Below are positions 35,133 through 43,609 of a stretch of 64,000 nt of DNA, piece after piece. Each line of letters begins with the position of its first letter. Within the stretch, counting starts at the first letter, position 1. The translations under genes and the position numbers were made by a program. A model generated the notes under the pieces. The model ran no database searches and was not told the DNA's origin. It saw nothing but the letters and a program-made list of their open reading frames with translations. Source of the stretch: Aminobacter sp. HY435 (GTDB lineage Bacteria > Pseudomonadota > Alphaproteobacteria > Rhizobiales > Rhizobiaceae); the NCBI RefSeq assembly GCF_027568395.1, contig NZ_JANKZL010000004.1:372001-436000 (forward strand). The letters run 5' to 3'.

Positions 35133-36026
35133 ATGCCCGTTCACGAACTTGCAGCACTTGGTGCGGCGACCTGCTGGGCCGTGACCGGCCTGATTTCGGC
35201 AGGCCCTGCCGGCCATCTCGGCGCGCTCGCCTTCAACCGCCTGCGCCAGGTCTTCGTCACCTGCCTGCTTGGCGCCTATGTGCTTGCAACCGGCACCTGG
35301 CAGCAGATCGACATCGCCAATGCGGGTCCGCTGCTGCTATCGGGCCTGATCGGCATCTTCATCGGCGACACCTTGCTGTTTGCCACCCTCAACCGCGTCG
35401 GCCCGCGCCGCTCGGGAATCCTGTTTGCGCTGAATGCCCCGATTGCCGCCCTGCTTGGCTGGCTCGCCCTGGGCGAAGACCTGTCGGCAAGTGCTGTCGC
35501 CGGCATTGCCCTGACCGTCGCCGGTGTCGTCCTTGCGATCCTGTTCGGCAAGCGCCGGTCGCAATTGCACGAATGGGAGAAGATCAAGGGCCCGCTGTGG
35601 ATCGGCGTGGCGCTCGGCCTGGGCGCCGCCACCGGCCAGGCAGTCGGCTCGATCATCGCGCGGCCGGTCATGGAAACGGGCATCGATCCTTTCGTTGCCT
35701 CGATGCTGCGTGTCGGCGTGGCTGCCGCTTGCCTGACGGTCCTGATCCAGCTGCCGATTCCGGCGGTCAAGCCCAAGGGACCGCTGACGTGGAAAATCGC
35801 CGCCCTGACAGCGCTGACCGGCATCATCGCACTCGCCATCGGCATGACCCTTTTGTTGTTCGCCCTGTCCGGCGGCAAGGTCGGCATCGTCTCGACGCTC
35901 TCGGCCACCTCGCCGGTCATCATCTTGCCGATGCTTTGGGCACGGACCGGCGAACGCCCGGCCAACGGCGCCTGGGCCGGCGCGGCCCTGGTCGTTGCGG
36001 GCATGGCGTTGATCTTCCTGCGCTGA
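35133..36026 (+). CDS. EamA/DMT family transporter
   Basis: The 297-residue protein has ten predicted hydrophobic helices in two EamA repeats (about residues 1-140 and 155-295). Typical segments are ATLNRVGPRRSGILFALNAP (end of TM3-TM4), LGWLALGEDLSASAVAGIAL and, in the second repeat, IVSTLSATSPVIILPMLWAR. Members export amino acids, metabolites or drugs. Substrate unknown. Start ATG at 35133. A short secreted protein gene follows on the same strand. Confidence 0.9.
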   Translation: MPVHELAALGAATCWAVTGLISAGPAGHLGALAFNRLRQVFVTCLLGAYVLATGTWQQIDIANAGPLLLSGLIGIFIGDTLLFATLNRVGPRRSGILFALNAPIAALLGWLALGEDLSASAVAGIALTVAGVVLAILFGKRRSQLHEWEKIKGPLWIGVALGLGAATGQAVGSIIARPVMETGIDPFVASMLRVGVAAACLTVLIQLPIPAVKPKGPLTWKIAALTALTGIIALAIGMTLLLFALSGGKVGIVSTLSATSPVIILPMLWARTGERPANGAWAGAALVVAGMALIFLR

Positions 36027-36155
36027 CGTGGCCACGACCTGGCAAGGATGCGCTAACCCTGCCCGGTCAAGTTCAGCCAGCCATGCGGACAACCCATTGC
36101 AAGCGTGAAGCGGCAACGCGATCTTACGGACAACTGGCTGCCAACGGAGCAACAG

Positions 36156-36449
36156 ATGAACCTGCAGATCGCATTTCTATCATTTGCCCTCGCCGCATCG
36201 GCCACACCCGCAATCGCCGAGCCCAATCCCGTGCAGCGGCATCAGCCTTCGCCCGCAACAGACACGTGCGGCGGAGATGCTGGGCAGGGCAGATGCAGAC
36301 CGATCCTGGTCCAGAGCCAGGACGAGCAGTCCAACAGGCCGGTCGACTGCCATCGCGACGTTCGCACGCACCGCGTCAATGGCGTGATGCTGCGTCATCG
36401 CCATGTCGGGCCGAACTGCCAGATCCGCGAGGTCCGGCAGTCCTCCTGA
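36156..36449 (+). CDS. Small secreted protein with one CH-HRH-C motif
   Basis: The 97-residue protein has a signal peptide (MNLQIAFLSFALAASATPAIA). Near the C-terminus lies the segment CHRDVRTH..HRHVGPNC (Cys65 to Cys88), which fits C-H-x-[DE]-V-x-x-H-x8-H-R-H-x4-C. The same motif occurs twice in the protein at 37772. Two Cys could form a disulfide enclosing a His-rich loop, and metal binding is possible but unproven. I do not recognise a named family. RBS before the ATG at 36156 is weak. Confidence 0.65.
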   Translation: MNLQIAFLSFALAASATPAIAEPNPVQRHQPSPATDTCGGDAGQGRCRPILVQSQDEQSNRPVDCHRDVRTHRVNGVMLRHRHVGPNCQIREVRQSS

Positions 36450-36509
36450 AGCCCAAGCGCGCCCAGTTGCCTGTCCGGGCCACCGCCGGACAGGCCTGAG
36501 CCCGCGAGA

Positions 36510-36932
36510 CTAGCAAGGGCCGCGGTCGACAACCCGGAAGCCGGCGGAATCCGCCTCGCAGGCATTCGGGAACGTCCGCAGCGAACCGCCGCGCTGGGCG
36601 CAAACCGGCCGGTATTCCCTGGTGCAAAACTGCGGATTGCCGCCGCCATTGCCGCCGTCCCAACCACCATTGTCGCCCCGGCATTGGCCGCCGCGAATGA
36701 TGCGATATCCCGCAGCCTCTGCCATGCAGCCATTCGCGAAGGTCTGACGATCGTCGCCGCGCCGTGCGCAGACCGGGTCATATTCGCGCGTGCAGAACTG
36801 CGGCCCGGGGCCGGGACGCGGCGGGCGCGGGCCCGGGCCTTCGTCAACCACCACGGTACAGGACGCCAACACGACAGAAATCAGCGAAGCCAGCGCCGCT
36901 TTGCGGAGCAGAGATCTAGCCGGCAAGTTCAT
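36510..36932 (-). CDS. Lipoprotein with two Kazal-type domains
   Basis: The 140-residue protein has a lipobox (VVLASC, Cys25), a Pro/Gly-rich linker, and two tandem domains (about residues 47-84 and 103-140). Each shows the CTREY.PVCA..G....TF.N.C.A...G.......C pattern of Kazal-type serine protease inhibitors, with four cysteines per domain. It may block proteases at the cell surface. Start ATG at 36932; the longer frame to 37112 is not needed. It is divergent from the cold-shock gene. Confidence 0.85.
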   Translation of the reverse strand: MNLPARSLLRKAALASLISVVLASCTVVVDEGPGPRPPRPGPGPQFCTREYDPVCARRGDDRQTFANGCMAEAAGYRIIRGGQCRGDNGGWDGGNGGGNPQFCTREYRPVCAQRGGSLRTFPNACEADSAGFRVVDRGPC

Positions 36933-37363
36933 TGGAGTCTTCCCTCTTACCCCGGTATTGGGCGGAACAACGGTCCCGCCGACGATTCGATCCTCGCAAT
37001 TCTCCGCGCGAAAGCAATCCCCCACCGCCTGCACTGCCATCCATTGACGACAAATGGCCAGGGCCGAAATGGCGAGTCGCCTATATTCATGCCACTTTGG
37101 CGCGTGTGACACTCGACCGCTGCGACATCTTGCAACCTACGCGCTTCCATGCAATATAGTCTTTGTTCGGGCGTTTGCTGACCCGGAGACTGGAACGTTT
37201 TGCACGACCCTTTCCCCGATACTGTGAATCTCTGACGGCCCCGTGACTCGGCGGGGGGTTTTAGCGTGCGCGAATGCATGACCGCCAAGCAAACCACCGA
37301 CTTGCCGCCGACGCCAGGCGGATGGCAGGTACAGACCACTGAACGGGTGAAGGAGTTCTCCCA

Positions 37364-37576
37364 ATGGCCCAGACCGGTACCGTAAAGTTCTTCAACGCAA
37401 CCAAAGGCTTCGGCTTCATTACGCCGGATGGCGGCGCCAAGGACGTATTCGTCCATATCTCCGCTATCGAGGCTTCAGGCCTGCGCACGCTCGTTGATGG
37501 CCAGAAGGTCACCTTCGACGTCGAGCCTGATCGCATGGGCAAGGGCCCCAAGGCGGTCAACCTCCGCGCGGCTTAA
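37364..37576 (+). CDS. Cold-shock domain protein
   Basis: The 70-residue protein is a single cold-shock domain with both RNA-binding motifs intact: [20 protein letters not shown] (RNP1 KGFGFI) and [15 protein letters not shown] (RNP2 VFVHI). It binds single-stranded RNA or DNA as a chaperone. A long upstream region (over 200 nt) could hold a temperature-responsive leader, as in other csp mRNAs. It is followed by a strong terminator. A paralogue lies at 38346. Confidence 0.95.
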   Translation: MAQTGTVKFFNATKGFGFITPDGGAKDVFVHISAIEASGLRTLVDGQKVTFDVEPDRMGKGPKAVNLRAA

Positions 37577-37603
37577 TCCTCGCCGGGTTGCCACATGAAC
37601 AAG

Positions 37604-37629
37604 GGGCGCGACGGGCAACCGTCGCGCCC
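37604..37629 (+). terminator. Intrinsic terminator of first cold-shock gene
   Basis: An 11-bp perfect stem GGGCGCGACGG/CCGTCGCGCCC with loop GCAA is followed by TTTGCTTTT, 27 nt past the stop. It is a textbook rho-independent terminator. Confidence 0.9.
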
Positions 37630-37771
37630 TTTGCTTTTGGTGATCCAGTTTATCTTAGATATTACTAATATAAAGCCAAGATTACCGCACTGGCTTGGCC
37701 AAAAGTTTCATGGCATGACTCCGAAGCGCGAGAGAATGACTGCATTTTCTCCGCACCGATGGAGGACACGC

Positions 37772-38176
37772 ATGAAAATCCTCAAATCTCTTGGGGCGGC
37801 GTTGTTGGCCGCGGGCCTATTTGGCGGCCCTGCCTCGGCAATGCCTGCCGGCGACCTGCCGCAACTCGATGACAGCCTGGTCGTACAGGTTCGCGCCTGC
37901 CACGGTGACGTCCAGCGCCATTTCGTGCCCGAATATGGTCGCACCATGTACCATCGCCACCGCCGGCCCGACTGCCATCCGATCCCGGTCCAGCCGCCGC
38001 AGGCCAGGGACTGCCACCGCGAGGTGCGCCGCCACTACCTTCCACGTTACGGCAACGTCCCGCACCGCCATATCGGGACCAATTGTCGGGTAAAGGTCTA
38101 CAACAGGTATGATCCGTACCGTCCGCGGCCAGGCGCTTGTATCCAGATCGGCCCAATCCGCTACTGCGAATACTGA
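37772..38176 (+). CDS. Small secreted protein with two CH-HRH-C repeats
   Basis: The 134-residue protein has a signal peptide ([22 protein letters not shown]). It carries two copies of C-H-x-[DE]-V-x-x-H-x(9-10)-H-R-H-x4-C: Cys43-Cys68 and Cys81-Cys105. A shorter C-terminal tail ends [12 protein letters not shown] with two more Cys. The same motif occurs once in the gene at 36156. The His/Cys clustering suggests metal or heme binding, but no family is known to me. GGAGG sits 6 nt before the ATG at 37772. It lies between the two cold-shock genes. Confidence 0.7.
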   Translation: MKILKSLGAALLAAGLFGGPASAMPAGDLPQLDDSLVVQVRACHGDVQRHFVPEYGRTMYHRHRRPDCHPIPVQPPQARDCHREVRRHYLPRYGNVPHRHIGTNCRVKVYNRYDPYRPRPGACIQIGPIRYCEY

Positions 38177-38345
38177 GCCGTACAAATTTTTCGACATCGC
38201 TCGAAATCGAGCAACGGCGCGGCCTGCAGCGGCGGCGTTGCCTGAAAGTTTCGCTTGCCGATCCCCAAAAAATAAACGACAAATTTCCACTTCGGGCAGC
38301 TTGCCGGCCCGAAGACTTGAAATAATGGGATCAGAGGAGTTTCCC

Positions 38346-38558
38346 ATGCCGCAGACCGGCACCGTCAAGTTCTTCAATCATGCCAAAGGCTTCGGCTTCA
38401 TCACGCCGGACGATGGAGCAAAGGACGTGTTCGTTCACATCTCGGCTGTGCAGGCTTCAGGCCTTCCCGGTCTCGAGGATGGTCAGAAAGTAAGCTTCGA
38501 CACCGAGCCGGATAAGCGCGGCAAGGGTCCCAAGGCCGTTAATCTGACGGTTGGCTGA
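38346..38558 (+). CDS. Cold-shock domain protein
   Basis: A second 70-residue cold-shock domain, similar to the one at 37364: [20 protein letters not shown] and [22 protein letters not shown] lies 6 nt before the ATG. The two paralogues probably arose by local duplication, with the secreted protein gene between them. The upstream region (38177-38345) is AT-richer and could carry a csp-type leader. Confidence 0.95.
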   Translation: MPQTGTVKFFNHAKGFGFITPDDGAKDVFVHISAVQASGLPGLEDGQKVSFDTEPDKRGKGPKAVNLTVG

Positions 38559-38756
38559 ACCGGGGGTGGCCGTGGCATTGCCCGGCCAGTTGACGTGAAC
38601 TCGCACCGGCATTCCGGAAGGTTGCCGGGCGTGTGTGGTTGACTGCTTCAACCGTCCCAATTTCCGTTCAGCTTGCGTTCAGGCTCGCTCCTCTAGACCG
38701 ATAGTCGACGCTAATTTCCGCTCCTCGATACGGGCGGACGGCGAAGGAGACAGACC

Positions 38757-39185
38757 ATGAATCGCATCTTCAAGACTTTCGTCCTTTCGGCAGCCGTTGC
38801 CGCCACCACTCTGACCGCGTTGCCCGCGGCGGAGGCAGGAGAGCGCTGGCGCCGTTACGACCACCATCGCCGCGACAATACCGGCGCGATCGTCGCCGCA
38901 GGCGCGCTCGGCCTGATCGCCGGTGCGGTGATTGCCGGCAGCGCCAATCGCCAGCAGCCGGTGTATGACGACTATTACGACTATGAGCCGCAGCCGCGCC
39001 GCGTCTACCGCAATGACTATTATCGTCCGGCCCCGCAGCGCCGCGTCGTTTACAACAACTATGCAATCGAGCCGTGGACGCCCGAATGGTATCAGTATTG
39101 CTCGGACCGCTACCGCAGCTTCAATGCGCGCAGCGGCACCTTCACCGGCTATGATGGCCAGCAGCATTTCTGCACCGGCAACTGA
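38757..39185 (+). CDS. BA14K family protein
   Basis: The 142-residue protein has a signal peptide (NRIFKTFVLSAAVAATTLTA, cleavage near AEA), a Gly/Ala-rich hydrophobic stretch (about 45-62), a Tyr-rich central linker, and the C-terminal BA14K motif WTPEWYQYCSDRYRSFNARS followed by GTFTGYDGQQHFC. BA14K was named from a Brucella immunoreactive protein with lectin-like properties. It is a likely periplasmic or surface protein of the rhizobial envelope. It is followed by a strong terminator. Confidence 0.9.
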   Translation: MNRIFKTFVLSAAVAATTLTALPAAEAGERWRRYDHHRRDNTGAIVAAGALGLIAGAVIAGSANRQQPVYDDYYDYEPQPRRVYRNDYYRPAPQRRVVYNNYAIEPWTPEWYQYCSDRYRSFNARSGTFTGYDGQQHFCTGN

Positions 39186-39251
39186 CCGCAGCACCGGCCC
39201 GAATTCGACGGCATCCCCTGCCCCGCCGCCTGAACGGGCTCGAAGCAACGA

Positions 39252-39286
39252 AAAACGGCGCCAACCCCAGCGGTTGGCGCCGTTTT
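39252..39286. terminator. Bidirectional intrinsic terminator
   Basis: A perfect 15-bp stem (AAAACGGCGCCAACC with its complement) around a 5-nt loop ends in TTTT on both strands. It serves the BA14K gene and the convergent MBL gene. Confidence 0.9.
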
Positions 39287-39331
39287 CATGACTGGCAGCC
39301 CGCGCGGCGGCGACCGGCTGCGATCAGGCAG

Positions 39332-39970
39332 TCAGACCAGATACGGGTTGCCGCGGCGTTCGTCGCCGAAGCGACTGCCAGCGCCATGGCCGCAGATGAA
39401 GCCGATGTCGTCGCCGAGCGGCAGAAGCTTCTCCTTGATCGACCGGATCAGCGTATCGTGGTCACCGCCATAGAGATCGGTGCGGCCGACCGAGCCGCGA
39501 AACAGCACATCGCCGACATGGGCGAATTTGGCTTCCGGATTATAGAACACGACATGCCCCGGGGCATGGCCCGGACAATGCAGCACCTGGAACACATGAT
39601 TGCCGAACGACACGGTCTCGCCGTCGGCGAGGAACCGGTCGGGCGTGCAGTTGCGCACGCCGGTCATGCCGAACTTCTGGCCCTGGCCAACGAGATTGTC
39701 GAGCAATGGCTTGTCGGCCTCGTGTGGGCCGATGATGTCCACGCCGAGCGCTTCCTTGAGTTCCATCGCCCCGCCGGCATGGTCGATATGGCCATGCGTC
39801 AGCCAGATTGCCTTTGCCGTGATGCCATGCGCCTTCAGAACGCCAAGAATGGTTTCGACATCGCCGCCCGGATCGACGACGACGCCGGTCTTGTCTTCGG
39901 TATCGAAAAGGATCGTGCAGTTCTGCTGGAAGGGCGTGACCGGCACGATCCCGGCATTGAGCTGTCCCAT
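39332..39970 (-). CDS. MBL-fold metallo-hydrolase (glyoxalase II-like)
   Basis: The 212-residue protein has the metallo-beta-lactamase metal site: AIWLTHGHIDHAGG (HxHxDH), HCPGHAPGHVVF, VGDVLFRGSVGRTDL, and a terminal GFICGHGAGSRFGDE. It belongs to the YcbL/glyoxalase II-like branch, and probably hydrolyses S-lactoylglutathione or another thioester. Start ATG at 39970. Stands alone. Confidence 0.92.
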   Translation of the reverse strand: MGQLNAGIVPVTPFQQNCTILFDTEDKTGVVVDPGGDVETILGVLKAHGITAKAIWLTHGHIDHAGGAMELKEALGVDIIGPHEADKPLLDNLVGQGQKFGMTGVRNCTPDRFLADGETVSFGNHVFQVLHCPGHAPGHVVFYNPEAKFAHVGDVLFRGSVGRTDLYGGDHDTLIRSIKEKLLPLGDDIGFICGHGAGSRFGDERRGNPYLV

Positions 39971-40055
39971 GGCTGTCCTTTCTGTCTGTCGGCCACGACA
40001 TAGGCACTGGATGCCGCAACGTCCACGCTTATTCGGCGCCCGGACAAAACGAAAA

Positions 40056-40073
40056 GGGCGGCCGAAGCCGCCC
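40056..40073 (-). terminator. Terminator of the Gly-rich gene
   Basis: Stem GGGCGGC/GCCGCCC with loop CGAA. On the minus strand it is followed by TTTTCG, just past the stop of the gene at 40097. Confidence 0.8.
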
Positions 40074-40096
40074 CAGTTGAACTGATGCGCCAGGCA

Positions 40097-40390
40097 TCAG
40101 GCCTTTTTCATGGCTCCCATGACGGCGCCGACAATCGCGGTCAGGATTGCGCCGCCGCCGGCGCCGCCAACCACATCGCCGAGGATGCCGCTGAGGGCAC
40201 CCGCCGTCGCGGGATCAGCCGCTCCACCCAACAGGCCGCCAAGTATCTGGCCGCCTGCGACGCCGCCGATACCGCCAGCCAGCAGTTTGGTCACCTGCCC
40301 CATTGCCGCTGTCTTGACCGCTGCGCCAACAGCCTGGCCACCGATTACGCCGGTCACGATTTGTATGATGATCGGAAGAAGCGATTCCAT
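40097..40390 (-). CDS. Gly-rich small membrane-associated protein
   Basis: The 97-residue protein has a hydrophobic N-terminus (MESLLPIIIQIVTGVIGGQA) and then many GG/GxxxG repeats (GGIGGVAGGQILGGLLGG, and GDVVGGAGGGAILTAIVG). This is a glycine-zipper-like pattern of a small membrane protein. No family known to me. GGAGGGAAC precedes the ATG at 40390. It has its own terminator, so it is expressed alone. A toxin or bacteriocin-like role cannot be excluded. Confidence 0.6.
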   Translation of the reverse strand: MESLLPIIIQIVTGVIGGQAVGAAVKTAAMGQVTKLLAGGIGGVAGGQILGGLLGGAADPATAGALSGILGDVVGGAGGGAILTAIVGAVMGAMKKA

Positions 40391-40486
40391 AACAGTTCCC
40401 TCCAAATTGCTGCCGGCCCTCAGTCTGCCGACGCCAACATGAGACGCCGAAATCGGCGAAAGTCAAATGAGCCCGCACACGAAAGC

Positions 40487-40512
40487 GAAGGGCGGCCCAA
40501 GAGCCGCCCTTC
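40487..40512 (-). terminator. Terminator of ilvE
   Basis: Stem GAAGGGCGGC/GCCGCCCTTC with a 6-nt loop, 29 nt past the end of ilvE in its direction. It lacks a long T-tract but the hairpin is strong. Confidence 0.65.
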
Positions 40513-40540
40513 CCCAACGTCAACACTTTGAATTTGCTTA

Positions 40541-41434
40541 TTATTCAGCAGCGATGGCGCGCTTGGGCTGAACCGCGGCGGAATAGTCGTTCATCAGCGT
40601 CTTGGCAATCTCGCCGACTTCGAATCGGTACTGGCCGATCTCAGAAACAGGCGTCACCTCGGCGGCCGTGCCGGTCAGGAAGCACTGTTCGAAGCCTTCC
40701 AGTTCCTCCGGCATGATCGCCCGCTCGACGACCTCGATACCGCGGTCCTTGGCCAGTCCGATCACCGTCCGGCGCGTGATGCCGTCGAGGAAGCAGTCGG
40801 GCGTCGGCGTATGGATCTTGCCGTCCTTGACGAAGAAGATGTTGGCGCCGGTGGCCTCGGCCACCTGGCCGCGCCAATCCAGCATCATCGCGTCGGCGTA
40901 GCCCTTGGCCTCGGCCGCGTGCTTGGACAGCGTGCAGATCATGTACAGGCCGGCCGCCTTCGAACGCGACGGAGCGGTGCGCGGGTCGGGACGGCGCCAT
41001 TCGGCGATGTCGAGGCGGATGCCCTTCAGCTTCTGCGCCGGATCGAAGTAGCTCGGCCACTGCCATATCGCCACGGCGACATTGATGCGGTTCTTGTGGG
41101 CTGCGACGCCCATTTCCTCGCTGCCGCGCCAGGCGACAGGACGGACATAGGCGTCCTCGAAGCCCTGCTTCTTGAGCAATTCGCGGCAAGCGTCGTCGAT
41201 CACTTCAACCGAGTAGGGAATGGTGAAGCCCAGGATGCGCGCCGATTCATGCAGACGTTCGGTGTGCTCGGTCAGCTTGAAGATTTCGCCGCCATAGGCG
41301 CGCTCGCCTTCGAACACCGCGCTTGCATAGTGCAGACCATGGGTTAGTACGTGGACCTTGGCGTCGGCCCAATTGATGAACTCGCCGTTCATCCAGATGT
41401 ATCCATCGAGCTGGTCGAAAGGAACGGATGCCAT
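40541..41434 (-). CDS. ilvE: Branched-chain amino acid aminotransferase
   Basis: The 297-residue fold-type IV PLP enzyme catalyses the last step of valine, leucine and isoleucine synthesis. It has WMNGEFINWADAKVHVLTHG at the N-terminus, GLHYASAVFEGERAY, SKAAGLYMICTLSKHAAEA with the Schiff-base Lys, MLDWRGQVAEATGANIFFVK and FLTGTAAEVTPV. Start ATG at 41434 has AAAGGAACGG upstream. It is divergent from a MarR-response-regulator pair; I have seen such an arrangement in other rhizobia, but no shared role is established. Confidence 0.95.
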   Translation of the reverse strand: MASVPFDQLDGYIWMNGEFINWADAKVHVLTHGLHYASAVFEGERAYGGEIFKLTEHTERLHESARILGFTIPYSVEVIDDACRELLKKQGFEDAYVRPVAWRGSEEMGVAAHKNRINVAVAIWQWPSYFDPAQKLKGIRLDIAEWRRPDPRTAPSRSKAAGLYMICTLSKHAAEAKGYADAMMLDWRGQVAEATGANIFFVKDGKIHTPTPDCFLDGITRRTVIGLAKDRGIEVVERAIMPEELEGFEQCFLTGTAAEVTPVSEIGQYRFEVGEIAKTLMNDYSAAVQPKRAIAAE

Positions 41435-41631
41435 GGTAAACCTTCCCGCAGGCCGGCGGCCTGCCTATCGTTTCGTATCGTTCTTCATTGGCCCACAACG
41501 GGGTCAGCTGGCTAAAGCGTAGGTGGTCGAGAATATCAAAGCAAACTCACGATGTTTCGGAAAAAACCACCGTACCTTGCCTTTTCGTTCGCAATCCGCC
41601 GAAAAGCTTGGCAAAAATTACCATCGCACCT

Positions 41632-41660
41632 AATTTATGTCAACAGTGCTGACATAAATT
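41632..41660. promoter_or_regulatory. MarR operator: perfect 11-bp inverted repeat
   Basis: AATTTATGTCA (41632-41642) and TGACATAAATT (41650-41660) are exact complements with a 7-nt spacer. The site lies 16 nt before the MarR ATG and in the region divergent to ilvE. It is a good candidate for autorepression. Confidence 0.75.
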
Positions 41661-41676
41661 GACCCGCAGGATTTCC

Positions 41677-42207
41677 ATGGCACAAGGCAGCGGCGCCGCC
41701 GCCCAACCGATCCGTACCGCAGTAACGGCCGACGAGGGCATCGACTTCTCGATTATCGAGTTGATGTATTTTGCTTATCGCGACTTTACCTCGGACCCCG
41801 ACCAGATCCTCGCCGAGTACGGATTCGGGCGCGCCCACCACCGCGTGCTGCACTTCGTCAACCGCATGCCGGGGCTGACGGTGGCCGAATTGCTCGACGT
41901 GCTCAAGATCACCAAGCAAAGCCTGGCGCGCGTTCTCAAGCAGCTGATCGACGCCAACTACATCGTCCAGATCCAGGGGCTGCGCGACCGCCGCCAGCGC
42001 GAACTCTACCCCACCCCAAAGGGCCGGGCGCTGACGCTGGCGCTGGCGCGGCCACAGTCACGCCGCATCGATGCGGCACTGGAGGGCGCGGGAGAGACCG
42101 AACGCGCCTGGATTGAACGATTCCTCAAGGCGATGGTTAATCCTGAACTCAGGGCGCAGATAGATCATCTGCCCGGAAACACACCGGGGAAAGACCATGG
42201 AGACTAA
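41677..42207 (+). CDS. MarR family regulator (PetP-like)
   Basis: The 176-residue protein has an N-terminal extension and a winged helix: YGFGRAHHRVLHFVNRMPGL, TVAELLDVLKITKQSLARVL, QIQGLRDRRQRELYPTPKGR. Its stop overlaps the next gene by 11 nt. A MarR gene overlapping a response-regulator gene is the PetP-PetR arrangement first described in Rhodobacter capsulatus, and the sequences fit that, although I cannot align them. An operator lies upstream. The ATG at 41677 is chosen over an upstream TTG. Confidence 0.88.
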   Translation: MAQGSGAAAQPIRTAVTADEGIDFSIIELMYFAYRDFTSDPDQILAEYGFGRAHHRVLHFVNRMPGLTVAELLDVLKITKQSLARVLKQLIDANYIVQIQGLRDRRQRELYPTPKGRALTLALARPQSRRIDAALEGAGETERAWIERFLKAMVNPELRAQIDHLPGNTPGKDHGD

Positions 42208-42916
42208 CGACAAGACGGAAAACTCGGCGGCGCTGGGCGACGATGCTCCGCACCTGCTTGTCGTCGATGACGACACCCGCATCCGCAACCTGCTCAAGCA
42301 GTATCTCAGCGAGAACGGCTTTCGCGTTACTGTCGCCGGCAATGCCGACGAAGCCCGGCGCAAGCTCAGGGGCCTCGACTTCGACCTGCTCATCCTCGAC
42401 GTGATGATGCCGGGCGAAAGCGGCATCGAGCTGACCAAGTCGCTGCGCGACGAGAAGGACGTGCCGATCCTGATGCTGACCGCGCTGTCGGAAACCGACA
42501 GCCGCATCACCGGCCTTGAAGCCGGGGCCGACGATTACCTGCCGAAACCGTTCGATCCACGCGAACTGATCCTGAGGATCAACAACATACTGCGCCGCGG
42601 CGGGCCGGCGGCGACGCCCAAGGTCGAACAGTTGGTCTTTGGTCCCTATACCTTCCAGATCGCCCGACGCGAACTGAAGCGTGGCGGCGAGGCGCTGAAG
42701 CTTACCGATCGCGAACAGGAGATCCTCGCCATCTTCGCCGCGCGCGCCGGCGAGACCATCCCGCGCCATGAACTGGTGACCGGCGACGCCGAAGTCGGCG
42801 AGCGCACCATCGACGTGCAGATCAATCGCCTGCGCCGCAAGATCGAGCGCGACCCGGCGAACCCCGTCTGGCTGCAGACGGTGCGCGGTATTGGGTATCG
42901 GCTGAGTGTCGAATAG
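42197..42916 (+). CDS. OmpR-family response regulator (PetR-like)
   Basis: The 239-residue protein has a receiver domain (about 19-130) with the acidic pocket DDD (24-26), the phosphorylatable Asp68 in LLILDVMMPGESG, Thr/Ser in LTALSET, and Lys117 in ADDYLPKPFDP. The DNA-binding domain is OmpR-type (about 145-235; LTDREQEILAIFAARAGETI, ERTIDVQINRLRRKIERDPA, TVRGIGYRL). It is coupled to the MarR gene by overlap. The partner kinase is probably the one at 43610, after a small secreted protein gene. Confidence 0.95.
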   Translation: METNDKTENSAALGDDAPHLLVVDDDTRIRNLLKQYLSENGFRVTVAGNADEARRKLRGLDFDLLILDVMMPGESGIELTKSLRDEKDVPILMLTALSETDSRITGLEAGADDYLPKPFDPRELILRINNILRRGGPAATPKVEQLVFGPYTFQIARRELKRGGEALKLTDREQEILAIFAARAGETIPRHELVTGDAEVGERTIDVQINRLRRKIERDPANPVWLQTVRGIGYRLSVE

Positions 42917-43022
42917 TAGCGTCCCACGGAGGGACGGTTGTTGAACCCGGCCACTCCGAGGTAACATGGCATGCCGGCGACGAGACTGCCGCATCAAGCG
43001 GGCCGGCGTGGGAGAAACGGCC

Positions 43023-43262
43023 ATGTTACGCGCAATCACGCTTGCATTTGCCCTGTCTGTCTTTCCAGCCACCGCATTCGCCAATTCCTGCCCCAGCATC
43101 ATGGCGGCGATCGACGCCGCCCTGCCCTCGTCCACGCTCGCGGAGGCGGATATGACCAAGGTCAAGGAACTGCGCGCCAAGGGTGAACAGTTGCATGCAT
43201 CAGGCGACCACGCCGGATCGGAAACCGCCCTCAACGAAGCCAAGAAACTGCTCGGCATCTGA
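43023..43262 (+). CDS. Small secreted protein
   Basis: The 79-residue protein has a signal peptide (MLRAITLAFALSVFPATAFA) and a short helical mature part (ADMTKVKELRAKGEQLHASG, then SETALNEAKKLLGI) of TPR-like character. Family unknown to me. It lies between the response regulator and the histidine kinase, in the same direction. A small TCGGGCT/AGCCCGA hairpin follows at 43269-43286. Confidence 0.65.
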   Translation: MLRAITLAFALSVFPATAFANSCPSIMAAIDAALPSSTLAEADMTKVKELRAKGEQLHASGDHAGSETALNEAKKLLGI

Positions 43263-43609
43263 TTGACTTCGGGCTTCGCAGCCCGAGTCTCCTGTCATCC
43301 TGCCCTCTCCCACAGTCGCTGCTGCGGGTTATGTGAGGTTGCGTCTCGCGCTGGGGCGGCTTGCCACGTGGCCAAACCGCTGCCGACACAGTCTCGGCAC
43401 AGTTGCAGGTGATCTTGCCTGCGGGCGGCGTAATGCCTCACGACATTTGGAGTTACGTCAAAAAGCCCTATGATTTCAGCATTGGGCGAAGCGGAGTTTG
43501 ACAACGTAAGCTGTTGAACTTCAAAGACAGTTTCGGAACGGTCCGGCGTGGGCTAGGATCGGAGTGGGCCTGCCGGAACCTGTCCGGCTGGCGGCGAATG
43601 GAAGGGCGG
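43263..43609. other. Gene-free stretch before histidine kinase
   Basis: These 347 nt contain a hairpin (43269-43286) and no convincing gene. A minus-strand frame at 43295-43504 has an unremarkable composition and no recognisable motif. An upstream extension of the kinase frame to 43514 is possible but not supported. Confidence 0.4.

Noticed and set aside
43295-43504. 69-codon minus-strand frame
   Set aside because: No ribosome-binding site and no recognisable motif; composition is not distinctive.
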